From the NCBI RefSeq assembly GCF_001412655.1, contig NZ_CP012996.1:1302001-1366000 (forward strand): a stretch of 64,000 nucleotides of DNA, in the 5' to 3' direction. Below the pieces are notes generated by a model. That model saw only the letters and a program-made list of their open reading frames with translations. It was not told the DNA's origin and made no database searches. The stretch is from Pedobacter sp. PACM 27299. Lineage in GTDB: Bacteria; Bacteroidota; Bacteroidia; Sphingobacteriales; Sphingobacteriaceae. Position numbers and translations under genes: made by a program. Shown one piece after another: positions 9,155 to 17,758 of the stretch (position 1 is the stretch's first letter; each line of letters begins with the position of its first letter).

Positions 9155-11053
9155 ATGCCTGAACAACCTGTATTCTCCAGTCATAAACGATTGCTGTTTG
9201 CTGTGCTGGTGTTCACTTTGTTGTTCGGCAGTACCAAAGGTTTTTCTCAAATCGCAGAGGTTAGAAAGCTGGAATCTATATTGCCGAAAGTTAAGGACAG
9301 TATCCTCTATACAGATGTACTGAATCGTATTGGCATGCTTTCCCACTTGCAATACCGGGATTCCTGTCTCTATTATGCGCAAAAAGCAGAGGCAATTGCC
9401 CTTAGACATCAGTATGAGAAAGGAGTGTCGGACGCATTTAATTGCCAGGGCATCTATTACATTGCGATTAATAACTACCTCTCTGTCAAGTATTTTAATG
9501 ATGCACTTCAGATTTATAAAAAAATAGATGATCTGGAAGGGATTTGTCAGGTGAAGATGAACATGGCCACACTGATTTCGGTGAATAAATCGGGTGGTAA
9601 TGCCCTGCAATATATTCAGGAAGCCTACGAAAATAGCAAGTCGCTGAAAAATGACTCTATCAGATCCATCCTTATCAGTAAATACCTGGACATCGATACC
9701 AGTTTAAGCAATCCGCAGTTTAAAGCGCTTTTTGACGAAGGGTATGCCATTGCTAAAAAATATCAGGACCATCGAATGATGATTTTATACAATGCCACGG
9801 CTGGTGTGACGCTATATGAGGAAGGCCAGAAACAGGTAGGGCTGGACACGCTGCTGAATGCCTTGAAACAAGCGGATCTGATGGGCTTCGAAAGTGTAAA
9901 AGTTTGGACTTATGCTGCGCTCAGTGATATGATGCTGGATCAGAAAAATGATCAGCTGGGCATCAATTACCTGACCAACGGACTGGAAGCATCTGAAGAA
10001 TTCGGTTATGCGGAATATTATACCACCTTCGCAGAGAAGTTATATCGGTATTATAAATCACATGGACAGCCGGAAAAAGCCTATTATTATGTTTCTCTTT
10101 TATTAGCTAAAAGAGATCAAATTGCAAAGGCTGCGGATCAATCTGGCTATAATTACCTGAATTTCGCCCTGCGCGAAAATGAAAATCTGGAGCTTAAAAG
10201 TAAGGCAGATTCCAGGTCTCGGATGATGGTTTTATTGGGTTGTTTATTTGCACTCAGCGTGGCCTTGCTGTTTTTTGTATACCGCTCGCTGCGGGTAAAA
10301 AAAGAACATGCGGAAGCCCAGCGGAAACTGCATGAATTGACCCTGCGCCAGAATACAGAACTGCAGAAGACAAATCATTTCAATACCATGCTGATTTCTG
10401 TGATTGCACATGATGTCAGACAGCCGTTCAGTACGGTGGTGATGCTCTCCAGTATTTTTAATGAAGAGGTCGATTTGCTGGGAGAAGCTGAAAAGCTGGA
10501 AATCATGAGGGAGCTGAATGGAACCGCGCAAAAAAGCCTTTCCTTTATGGATGGGCTGTTGGAATGGATTAAATCGAAGAAGAATGGCTTTGAATACCAT
10601 CCCGAAAAGCTGATGCTCAAAGCACTTATCCATGAAGGCAATACCTTTTTCCAGATGGGGCAGGTGAAGAAAATGATCCGTTTGGAATTGGAGGTTGCGG
10701 AAGAAGTCAGCGTATGCGCACACAAGCAAATGCTGCTTTTTATCCTGCGTAACATGCTGAACAATGCGACTAAGTTTTCGCCGGTTGGGGGCCTCATTAC
10801 CGTTGCAATCGAGGAGAAAGCAGATGAAATCATCGTGAGCATTAAAGACCAGGGTGGAGGAATAAGCCAGGAAAAAATAGACCACCTTTTTACTTTAGCC
10901 GCTGCTGATGGAGAGGAAAATCACAACCATGGTGCCGGACTTGCCCTAAGTATTTCTTATGAGATGGCCAGTATCATGAATGCGAAAATTTACGCCAAAA
11001 GTGCATTGGGGCAGGGTACTACCTTTTTCTTGGTACTGAAGAAAAAAGTATAG
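9155..11053 (+). CDS. TPR-containing membrane sensor histidine kinase
   Basis: 632 residues. A short hydrophobic N-terminus (residues ~12-30) is followed by a periplasmic region of about 300 residues made of TPR-like helices (for example SCLYYAQKAEAIALRHQY, NYLSVKYFNDALQIYKKI). One membrane helix lies near residues 350-373. The kinase core has the phospho-acceptor His419 in VIAHDVRQPFSTVV, an N box in LRNMLNNATKFS, a G1 box in IKDQGGGIS and a G2-type GAGLALSI. No response regulator gene adjoins it, so it is an orphan kinase in this window. The partner and signal are unknown. The 159-bp gap to the divergent propeller gene probably holds both promoters. Confidence 0.9.
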   Translation: MPEQPVFSSHKRLLFAVLVFTLLFGSTKGFSQIAEVRKLESILPKVKDSILYTDVLNRIGMLSHLQYRDSCLYYAQKAEAIALRHQYEKGVSDAFNCQGIYYIAINNYLSVKYFNDALQIYKKIDDLEGICQVKMNMATLISVNKSGGNALQYIQEAYENSKSLKNDSIRSILISKYLDIDTSLSNPQFKALFDEGYAIAKKYQDHRMMILYNATAGVTLYEEGQKQVGLDTLLNALKQADLMGFESVKVWTYAALSDMMLDQKNDQLGINYLTNGLEASEEFGYAEYYTTFAEKLYRYYKSHGQPEKAYYYVSLLLAKRDQIAKAADQSGYNYLNFALRENENLELKSKADSRSRMMVLLGCLFALSVALLFFVYRSLRVKKEHAEAQRKLHELTLRQNTELQKTNHFNTMLISVIAHDVRQPFSTVVMLSSIFNEEVDLLGEAEKLEIMRELNGTAQKSLSFMDGLLEWIKSKKNGFEYHPEKLMLKALIHEGNTFFQMGQVKKMIRLELEVAEEVSVCAHKQMLLFILRNMLNNATKFSPVGGLITVAIEEKADEIIVSIKDQGGGISQEKIDHLFTLAAADGEENHNHGAGLALSISYEMASIMNAKIYAKSALGQGTTFFLVLKKKV

Positions 11054-11213
11054 TGCTTATTTGTTTGAATTGTGTAATTTTTGTTTTCGAAGTATAGTGT
11101 GATTTAGCTTTTTTACTGCCATTGAAGCGTTTTTTGGTGGAGATCTTCTTTGCTTTAGTTGAATTATGTAATCGCATGTTTGATTCTCATAATTCTCCCT
11201 GCTGGTAAATTGT

Positions 11214-11221
11214 TAATTTTG
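11214..11221 (+). promoter_or_regulatory. -7 promoter box of the MFS exporter gene
   Basis: TAATTTTG matches TAnnTTTG and ends eight bases before the ATG at 11230, so the 5' leader would be only a few bases. No good -33 element at the expected spacing. Confidence 0.5.
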
Positions 11222-11229
11222 CCGCATCT

Positions 11230-12459
11230 ATGATGACGAGTCTTTCTAAAACAAAAACAATAAAAGAAAAACATCAGCAAATCGCTACCTGGCTTGCTTT
11301 TGCTTTACTTCCTTTATCGGGCTTTGCTACCGATATTTATATCCCTTCGCTGCCTACAATGGCTGGCGTTTTGAATGTTTCCAGTATCCAGGTACAGCTT
11401 ACCTTAAGTATTTTCCTGATCAGTTATGGGGTTTCCCAGTTATTTATCGGGAGTGTGCTCGATAGCTTTGGCAGGTATAAAGTTTGTCTGGTTTCTTTGC
11501 TGATCTTTGCAGCAGCGAGTCTGGTGATTGCCCTGACCCATAACATTTACCTGATTTATGCGATGCGTGTGATCCATGGACTTACCGTTGGCGCGATTGT
11601 AGTTGCGAAAAGAGCCTACTTTGTAGATGTTTTCAAAGGCGATGAATTGAAACATTACCTCAGCTTATTTTCTATTATCTGGTCTACCGGACCTATTGTT
11701 GCCCCTTTTGTTGGCGGGTATCTGCAAACAGCTTTCGGCTGGGAATCCAATTTCTATTTTCTGGCTGGCTTTGCCGTAGTTTTTGCGGTACTCGAACTGA
11801 TCTACAGCGGGGAAACACTGGTGCATGTCACTGAGTTTAACTTCAGAAAGATTGTAAATATCTATCTGGAGATGATCAAAACTGCCAGTTTTACCTTGGG
11901 GATTGTGATGCTCGGATTGGCTTACTGTATGGTGATGGTGTACAATATGACCGGTCCATTTATCATAGAACATGAGCTTCATTTCTCTCCGGTGATCGCT
12001 GGTTACAGCTCATTGGTATTGGGTTTTGCCTGGATGGTAGGTGGCTTTATAGGTAAAGCAACAATCAATAAACCTTTCTTCAGCAGGCTAGCCTGGAATG
12101 TTGGCCTGCAGCTGGCATTCGTTGCCGTCATGATTTTGAGCCTGAACTTCATTAGTAACTTATATTCTTTGATCTTCTTTGCATTTATTATTCATGTGGG
12201 TGCAGGGTATACTTTCAACAATTATTTCACTTTCTGTCTGAGTAAATTCCCTAAAAATGCAGGAATTGCCGGCGGACTTACCGGAGGCTTCACTTATGTC
12301 ATTGTTTCATTTTTAAGCTATGGCATTGTAAGTATTGTTCCTGCACAGGATGAAAGAAATCTGAGTTACAGTTATCTCATCCTGATACTATTGTCTATTA
12401 TCATTATGTTTTTTATCTTTAAAATGAATAAGAAGCAACCAGATAGTGTGGCGGCATAG
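11230..12459 (+). CDS. MFS drug-resistance transporter, Bcr/CflA-like
   Basis: 409 residues with twelve predicted membrane helices. The first loop after helix 1 has the Bcr/CflA-type ATDIYIPSLPTMA, and motif A appears as GSVLDSFGRYKV between helices 2 and 3. Helix 4 has the RVIHGLTVGA stretch and helix 5 the GPIVAPFVGGYL motif of 12-helix drug:proton antiporters. These proteins sit in the inner membrane and export small molecules with proton influx. Substrate is not predictable. It is monocistronic with its own promoter box. The start codon could be 11230 or the adjacent ATG at 11233. Confidence 0.9.
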   Translation: MMTSLSKTKTIKEKHQQIATWLAFALLPLSGFATDIYIPSLPTMAGVLNVSSIQVQLTLSIFLISYGVSQLFIGSVLDSFGRYKVCLVSLLIFAAASLVIALTHNIYLIYAMRVIHGLTVGAIVVAKRAYFVDVFKGDELKHYLSLFSIIWSTGPIVAPFVGGYLQTAFGWESNFYFLAGFAVVFAVLELIYSGETLVHVTEFNFRKIVNIYLEMIKTASFTLGIVMLGLAYCMVMVYNMTGPFIIEHELHFSPVIAGYSSLVLGFAWMVGGFIGKATINKPFFSRLAWNVGLQLAFVAVMILSLNFISNLYSLIFFAFIIHVGAGYTFNNYFTFCLSKFPKNAGIAGGLTGGFTYVIVSFLSYGIVSIVPAQDERNLSYSYLILILLSIIIMFFIFKMNKKQPDSVAA

Positions 12460-12509
12460 GTTGATTTTATTTTTGATTTTCCTAAACTTTAGTTAATTTA
12501 GATGTAATC

Positions 12510-12983
12510 ATGCCCAAATCTACCTCTCAGATGATCATAGATCATCCATCCCAAAGCATTCGCTATCTTTATGATCAGCATGCGGGAATGCTATTAGGCT
12601 ATATATTTGAAGTGGTAAAAGACCGAAAGTTAGCCGAAGATTATTTAGTGAAGATATTTTCTGCGCTCTCTCTGAGGGACGAGATTCCGAATCAGGAACA
12701 GGTCAGCAGCTGGTGCAGCCTGCTGAAATTTGCAAAGGCAAAATTACAGTTGTTTCATGCGGGTAACCCTTATGAAACAGCTCATGTCCAGTCAGGAGTT
12801 GCATTGTCTCAGCCAGTCAATACTTATCTTGACCGTTTAAATGAATTGCAAAGAAGTGTTTTTTGTGGGGTTTATCATCATGGAAAGACGATTTCAGCAC
12901 TTTCAACAGCATTAAATACAACTGAAGATTTAACCAGAAAGACTTTAAAAGAGGCTTTCCTAATTATGAGAAGTGATGGTTAA
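12510..12983 (+). CDS. Small, divergent ECF-like sigma factor
   Basis: 157 residues. The N-terminal half resembles sigma region 2 (IRYLYDQHAGMLLGYIFEVVKDRKLAEDYLVKIF) and the C-terminal half a region-4 helix-turn-helix (LDRLNELQRSVFCGVYHHGKTISALSTALNTTEDLTRKTLKEAF). Both regions depart from the consensus: the region-2 aromatic promoter-melting residues are mostly missing. The gene overlaps by 8 bp a membrane-anchored anti-sigma-like gene, the usual arrangement for an ECF pair. It may be a true but diverged sigma factor or a relic with another binding role. Confidence 0.7.
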   Translation: MPKSTSQMIIDHPSQSIRYLYDQHAGMLLGYIFEVVKDRKLAEDYLVKIFSALSLRDEIPNQEQVSSWCSLLKFAKAKLQLFHAGNPYETAHVQSGVALSQPVNTYLDRLNELQRSVFCGVYHHGKTISALSTALNTTEDLTRKTLKEAFLIMRSDG

Positions 12984-13485
12984 GATAAACGAGTACCTGG
13001 AAAGCGGCGCATTAGAGACTTATGTATTAGGTGTTGCTACTGATGACGAAATCAAAGAATTGTTAGCCCTTAAATCGCGCCACCCTCAGATTGAAGAGGC
13101 TCTTGCTATTCTGGAAGCAGATCTGGAGCGTATTGCGGAACACATGGCCATTACGCCGCCACCAAATACCTGGGACAGGATTGAAACCAGTATGAATGAA
13201 TTGGTAAAAAGACCGAAGATGGAACATCCAAAAATGGAATACCTGATTGGCGATGAACCGGTAGAAAGAAGTCGCCCGAGCTCGCGTAAAAGCGAACAGT
13301 TTATAGAGGTAGAAGGGGAATCCGGTCACATGCGCATTCGTAAAGCCTGGCGTTGGGTGTTTGCTGCAGTATTTGTACTGGGCAAAATATTCCTGGCCTT
13401 TGCGATTTATTATTACCTGGAAAACAAACATACGCAGGAAGAGATCCAGCAGCTGAAAATTGAAATGAGGAGCATGCGAAGATAA
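12976..13485 (+). CDS. RskA-like membrane anti-sigma factor
   Basis: 169 residues from the ATG at 12976, overlapping the sigma-like gene by 8 bp, which implies translational coupling. The first ~50 residues (INEYLESGALETYVLGVATDDEIKELLAL) match the zinc-less N-terminal anti-sigma domain of RskA-type proteins, followed by the typical PPPNTWDRIE segment at residues 56-65. One membrane helix lies around residues 117-138, followed by a short coiled-coil-like tail (EEIQQLKIEMRSMR). The C-terminal periplasmic domain found in full-length RskA is almost absent, so signal sensing must differ. Likely role: holding the upstream sigma-like protein at the membrane. Confidence 0.75.
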   Translation: MVKINEYLESGALETYVLGVATDDEIKELLALKSRHPQIEEALAILEADLERIAEHMAITPPPNTWDRIETSMNELVKRPKMEHPKMEYLIGDEPVERSRPSSRKSEQFIEVEGESGHMRIRKAWRWVFAAVFVLGKIFLAFAIYYYLENKHTQEEIQQLKIEMRSMRR

Positions 13486-13506
13486 AATCAAGCATTTGAT
13501 AACTAT

Positions 13507-13547
13507 AAAACCTGGATGATTGCTTAATGCAATTATCCAGGTTTTTT
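13507..13547 (+). terminator. Terminator of the sigma/anti-sigma operon
   Basis: Arms starting at 13507 and ending at 13545 pair over about 16 bp with one bulge and are followed by T residues. It also has an A-rich left flank, so it can serve the convergent HAD gene. Confidence 0.85.
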
Positions 13548-13565
13548 GATTCAAATCAGGCTTGT

Positions 13566-14225
13566 TTATTTGAATAAGCCGATCACCTTGTCGTATGATA
13601 GTTCCTGGTAATCGTTGATGTATAAATCACATTTAGGAAGTTCTTCAATGGCATGTGAGGTCAAAACACCTACCACCCGCATTCCTGCATTTAAAGCAGC
13701 TGAAATTCCTGAATAAGAATCTTCGAATACCAGGCATTGTTCTGGTGTAACACCTAAATTTTTTGCGGAGCTGAGGTATACTTCCGGATCTGGTTTGTGT
13801 TTTTTCACATCTTCACTGGCCAGGATAGAGCCGAGTTTAGACCTGATGTCTACTTTGCTCAGGATCAACTCCAGGTTGGCATAAGGAGCAGAGGTGGCTA
13901 CGCCCAGTTTTACACCATGGTTTTCCAGATCAGAGATGAACTCCACAATTCCGGCAATCGGCTCAATGTGGTCTTTGTAAATTTTGCGGAATAAACCTTC
14001 TTTTTCTGCCTCCAGCTCCAAGAGTTCAGCGCCAGTAATTGGCCTGTTGAAAAAGTGGCTGAAGATATAACTATTGCTTTTTCCATACATGTGCTGGGCA
14101 AATTCAGCTTCGGTAGGGGCGAGGTTTCTAAGTGCAAAGAAATCACGGAAGGCAAGAGAATGATAAGGATTGGTATGGCAGATGACGCCATCCATGTCAA
14201 ATATGACTGCAATTTCTTTATTCAT
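13566..14225 (-). CDS. HAD superfamily phosphatase, beta-phosphoglucomutase-like
   Basis: 219 residues. HAD motif I is DMDGV near residue 10 (nucleophile and acid/base Asp), motif II is ATSA, motif III is the Lys in KKHKPDPEVY, and motif IV is EDSYSG. A helical cap of about 70 residues sits between motifs I and II, as in subfamily IA. Members hydrolyse sugar phosphates or isomerise beta-glucose 1-phosphate in the cytoplasm. The RSxPH-like cap residues typical of true beta-phosphoglucomutases are not evident, so phosphatase activity is more likely. It stands alone on the minus strand. Confidence 0.88.
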   Translation of the reverse strand: MNKEIAVIFDMDGVICHTNPYHSLAFRDFFALRNLAPTEAEFAQHMYGKSNSYIFSHFFNRPITGAELLELEAEKEGLFRKIYKDHIEPIAGIVEFISDLENHGVKLGVATSAPYANLELILSKVDIRSKLGSILASEDVKKHKPDPEVYLSSAKNLGVTPEQCLVFEDSYSGISAALNAGMRVVGVLTSHAIEELPKCDLYINDYQELSYDKVIGLFK

Positions 14226-14287
14226 TCCGTAAAGTTAATGACTATAGGGAAAGATAAAAGCGTATGGAATTTATTCTGACAGTTTTG

Positions 14288-14342
14288 ACAAAAAAACAAC
14301 CGCCTGCATTTTCCGGGGGGAGAAAATACAGACGGTGTTTAA
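14288..14342 (-). terminator. Terminator of the FecI/FecR-controlled import operon
   Basis: On the minus strand a 15-bp stem with two mismatches is followed by a T-rich run (14288-14299 on the plus strand is A-rich). It lies about 30 bp after the stop of the DUF4302 gene, the last gene of the operon. Confidence 0.8.
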
Positions 14343-14370
14343 TTAGCTTTAACTAATTTTTATTAGGGTA

Positions 14371-15294
14371 TTAGAGGAATTTTGGATCAGAGGTTCCGGC
14401 GATTTCGGCAGTGATGTCCCCAATTTTAGAGACGAACTTTTTATTGGTCGCATCCCATTGGAAGAAATAAAAGGTCTTGCCTTCAAACTCAATACCTGGC
14501 ATGATATAAATACCTTTGGTACCATAACCTAAACCTGCTCTTCTGGTCAATGTTTTGGTTACCACCCCAGTAGTTGGATTGGTTGTTTTGGTATATAAGG
14601 TCACAGTTTTAGTGCCGGTTTTCGTCAAGGTAAGGATAGAATCCTTTAGTTTCGTACCTTCACGTGAAGCGCTGAATACATAACCCGGTGCTACAAAATC
14701 AGTTGCCAGAATATTGCTAATCGTAGCATTCATATCTACCCAATCTTCTTTTGTTGCTCTTTCAAACCTCAGCTCCACATGTTTTCTGTTGGTTTGAAAA
14801 ATAAGGTCTCTATCGGCTCTGCCATAGCTTAAAAACTCAAACTCTCCGCCTCTGGCTCTACCACCCATCCCTGGCTCTGCAAAAGAAGCATCTGCGAGGT
14901 CATGAAGGATGCTGTAAGTGCTGAATTCTAATTTCAGTGTAGATCCTAGTTTAAGCGCATACTCGCTGGTTTCCAGTCTGGTTAAGTCTAAGGTAGACTT
15001 CATCTGTACATGCGTGTCGTCTGTGAATTTGAACAGGAAGGAGTAACTTTTGTTTGCCCCAGGTACCACTGTTAGTGCTTCAGTAGACATCGGGAAATAA
15101 ACAAGTTTCCAGCCTTCAGGTGATGATTTTAAATCTGCACGCAGTTCCTGCTTGGCTGTTTCCAGTCTGATCGTCGAGCTTTCCTCGAATATTTTATCGT
15201 CTTTTTTACTGCAGGAGGCCATGAGGATGACTAGTGCCATAGCCGCGGTAGTAAATTTTATTTTAGAAGTGGTCTTCATCTTTGTAAGTTTCAT
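14371..15294 (-). CDS. DUF4302-like lipoprotein
   Basis: 307 residues with lipobox MASC (Cys28 from the first Met) followed by SKKDD, an outer-membrane lipoprotein signal. The start of the mature part (RLETAKQELRADLKSSPEGWKLVYFP) and the YSFLFKFTDDTHVQMKS strand match the DUF4302 pattern. The body is predicted beta-rich. DUF4302 proteins are known from SusC/SusD loci next to HExxH lipoproteins, and sometimes HmuY-like proteins, but have no proven function. The gene ends the operon. An alternative start at 15279 would shorten the signal peptide by five residues and is equally plausible. Confidence 0.75.
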   Translation of the reverse strand: MKLTKMKTTSKIKFTTAAMALVILMASCSKKDDKIFEESSTIRLETAKQELRADLKSSPEGWKLVYFPMSTEALTVVPGANKSYSFLFKFTDDTHVQMKSTLDLTRLETSEYALKLGSTLKLEFSTYSILHDLADASFAEPGMGGRARGGEFEFLSYGRADRDLIFQTNRKHVELRFERATKEDWVDMNATISNILATDFVAPGYVFSASREGTKLKDSILTLTKTGTKTVTLYTKTTNPTTGVVTKTLTRRAGLGYGTKGIYIMPGIEFEGKTFYFFQWDATNKKFVSKIGDITAEIAGTSDPKFL

Positions 15295-15348
15295 TTTCTA
15301 TTAAACAATTTTGAGTGATGGTTCTTCCCGCTTTCCCGGGCTGTACAA

Positions 15349-16239
15349 TTAAGGTTTACTCAAATAAGCGGCTCTTTTCTGCGCTGTTTTTTCCTGTAGT
15401 TTATAGATGTCAATGCCATAAACTTTAGTGAAATAACTCACTACTAAGCCCTCTTTCCTTCTTAGGTCTTCTTTTGCTTTAGTAGCAGTAGTAGATCCTT
15501 CGAAATCCTCAATACTATTGATGAAATTGTCCCATTCCGGGCGGGTCATGGTTAACATGAATTTTACCATTTCAGCAAAATCCTCACCCACATTCATCCT
15601 TGCATAACTCGATACAAAACCTTCCAGATTTGACTCCCAGTCTTCGAAATTCTGCCAGTTGGCGGTATAGCCTGCAGGGGTAATCTGCTTATAGGCGGCC
15701 TCGTCAAAATTTCTGATCTGATTCAAAATATGGGCGTACTCATGGTGAATTAATCCACTGTAGCCGTTATAGATATTTGGGTTTTTCAAACGCTGAGCAG
15801 TGACCTCATTGACACTAAAAAGTGTAATGGTTTTTCCACCGGAAGCTTGTCCCCAGGCACCATTACCACCATTTGTGGTCAAGTCATCACCACCTCTGAA
15901 AATCAGCTCTCTTGGGGCGATCTTTTTCACAAAATCAGGACCTGCAATCTCTGAATAAGATTCAATCCAGGTGTTTTGAAGTACTTCCAGCAAAAGTCTT
16001 ACTTTTTGCGGTTCAGGTGGGATGTTGTACCTTCCGAAGTCGCTCATGTCGCCTTCATCCCATTTGTATTTAATTTTGATATTGTAAGGACTGGTATAGT
16101 TGCTGGTAATCCATTCGTCAAAAGCAGTTTTAACGGGATCACTAACATCCAGCTGACTTTGATCCGGCAGCACTTCTTTTTTAGCGCAAGACGTCAGCAT
16201 TACTATATATAGGGCGAGAAACGGAATTATTCTTTTCAT
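15349..16239 (-). CDS. SusC/D-associated zinc metallohydrolase lipoprotein (HExxH)
   Basis: 296 residues with lipobox LTSC (Cys18). The zinc motif HEYAH is at residues 166-170, preceded by a second His (GLIHHEYAH). A plausible third ligand region follows in NLEGFVSSYARMNVGEDFAEM. The layout matches the TIGR04549-type family, lipoproteins with HExxH encoded beside SusC/SusD. They are assumed to be surface peptidases or hydrolases acting on the imported ligand, though activity is not established. The gene starts 2 bp after the susD stop, so it is translationally linked. It may release peptide, iron or haem from a host or environmental protein; that is inference. Confidence 0.85.
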   Translation of the reverse strand: MKRIIPFLALYIVMLTSCAKKEVLPDQSQLDVSDPVKTAFDEWITSNYTSPYNIKIKYKWDEGDMSDFGRYNIPPEPQKVRLLLEVLQNTWIESYSEIAGPDFVKKIAPRELIFRGGDDLTTNGGNGAWGQASGGKTITLFSVNEVTAQRLKNPNIYNGYSGLIHHEYAHILNQIRNFDEAAYKQITPAGYTANWQNFEDWESNLEGFVSSYARMNVGEDFAEMVKFMLTMTRPEWDNFINSIEDFEGSTTATKAKEDLRRKEGLVVSYFTKVYGIDIYKLQEKTAQKRAAYLSKP

Positions 16240-16241
16240 GA

Positions 16242-17744
16242 TTATCTGTTATTAGGTTCTAAACCAAACTCTAAAGCCACTTGTGGGATCTGAAGTTGTT
16301 TTCTTGGGTCATTTTTGGTCAATACAATGTTTTGTAATCCTGTTAAAGTATGGGTTACTTCCATATTGAACCTTCTATTGTCGAACCACCTCATGCCTTC
16401 AAATGTGAATTCTCTTCTTTTTAACTCCGATACTGCCTGTACCAAACTCGCCTGGATATCTGAAGCAAATGGGTAAGATGGCGTTAGCAAGGTTTTTGCA
16501 TTTGGATAAGTCGTCAATATTCTGGCTTCTGTCAATGGTCTTGTAGCAGGGTTGTAATTCACCAGTTTTTTAGTGTAAAGCAGGGTCAAATCTGCGATAG
16601 CATTGGCATTGTCGCCTTTCATGGCATAAGCTTCTGCACGGTTCATCAACACCTCATCATAAGTCAGGGCCACATAAGCCATATAGTCATTTCCAACTCC
16701 AGCTTCGGCATTGGTATACACGAAATTGTTTCTGAATTTTCTGATCACAATATTTCCACCCACTTCGTACTGCACATAACCATAAGCCCATGAAAGTCCT
16801 AATGGATTGGTTGTTGCAGGAAGAATCACAGTTTGTCCAAGTCTAAGGCTCAAGGAGAAACGGTTGAAAATGCAGAAGTACCAGTACTGACTGCAGTTAC
16901 CACTGGCTACCATCACATTGGCAGGTTCTTCAGTAGAAGAATAAAGTGGCAATACATTGTCAGATCCAAGGGCTCTGTATTTTACAGCCCAGTCTCTCAG
17001 CAGGGTAGCAGGATTTTTCAGAATATCAGAAGAGTACTGAATTACTTTGTCCCAATCTCCTTTATACAGGTAAAATCTGGAAGCAAAAGCTTTGGCTGCT
17101 TCTGGAGAGAACTTGAATTTAGGAGCCGTTGTATTCGTTTGAATAAGTGCCATTCCTTCCAGTAGATCTCTCTCTATCAGGTCGTACACTTCTTGTACCG
17201 AAGCACGTTTGTAACGTTTAAAAGGCTCGTCTTCTACTTCCTGAACATAAGGAACGCCAAGATCTGTTGCCGCAGTAGCAGGATTATAGTGTTTAGCCCA
17301 AAGGTTTACCAGCATGAAATGGTAATAAGCTCTGATGAGTAAAGCTTCTCCTTTTGAGGCTGAAATATCAGCTGTGCCTTGCAATTTCTCGATGCTGGCT
17401 AAGGCCTGATTAGCTACTGCAATGGATTTATAGCAAGCGAGCCAGTAACCGATTGGGCTGGATCCATCTTCATCAATATCATTAGTTTTCCAACGGTAAG
17501 AGAAATCGTTCACCTGGTCGAATGCGGTCACTTTTCCGCCATCTAACACGTTGTCTGACATCGGTTCAGTGAAGGCGAAATGTGCAGGGCCATCATAGGC
17601 ACCTGCCAATAATTTATCCACCTTTTCTTTAGAATTGATGGTTGTTCTGTTATCTGGCATTTCTGACAAATACTTTTTGCAGCCGGATCCGGTGATGCAA
17701 ATCGCTAAGACAGCTAGTGTATATAGTAAGTTCTTATTTTTCAT
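16242..17744 (-). CDS. SusD/RagB family lipoprotein of the second import locus
   Basis: 500 residues with lipobox GSGC (Cys22) followed by KKYLSEMPDNRTTI, a usual SusD start. Helical TPR-like signature GEALLIRAYYHFMLVNLWAKHYNP lies near residues 127-150. The C-terminal signature LKRREFTFEGMRWFDNRRF is near residues 440-460. It should act as the surface lid of the neighbouring SusC. The gene lies 14 bp after susC and 2 bp before the metallohydrolase gene, forming one operon. It has no close resemblance to the first SusD in the window, which suggests a different ligand. Confidence 0.94.
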   Translation of the reverse strand: MKNKNLLYTLAVLAICITGSGCKKYLSEMPDNRTTINSKEKVDKLLAGAYDGPAHFAFTEPMSDNVLDGGKVTAFDQVNDFSYRWKTNDIDEDGSSPIGYWLACYKSIAVANQALASIEKLQGTADISASKGEALLIRAYYHFMLVNLWAKHYNPATAATDLGVPYVQEVEDEPFKRYKRASVQEVYDLIERDLLEGMALIQTNTTAPKFKFSPEAAKAFASRFYLYKGDWDKVIQYSSDILKNPATLLRDWAVKYRALGSDNVLPLYSSTEEPANVMVASGNCSQYWYFCIFNRFSLSLRLGQTVILPATTNPLGLSWAYGYVQYEVGGNIVIRKFRNNFVYTNAEAGVGNDYMAYVALTYDEVLMNRAEAYAMKGDNANAIADLTLLYTKKLVNYNPATRPLTEARILTTYPNAKTLLTPSYPFASDIQASLVQAVSELKRREFTFEGMRWFDNRRFNMEVTHTLTGLQNIVLTKNDPRKQLQIPQVALEFGLEPNNR

Positions 17745-17758
17745 GATAATTTCAGGGA

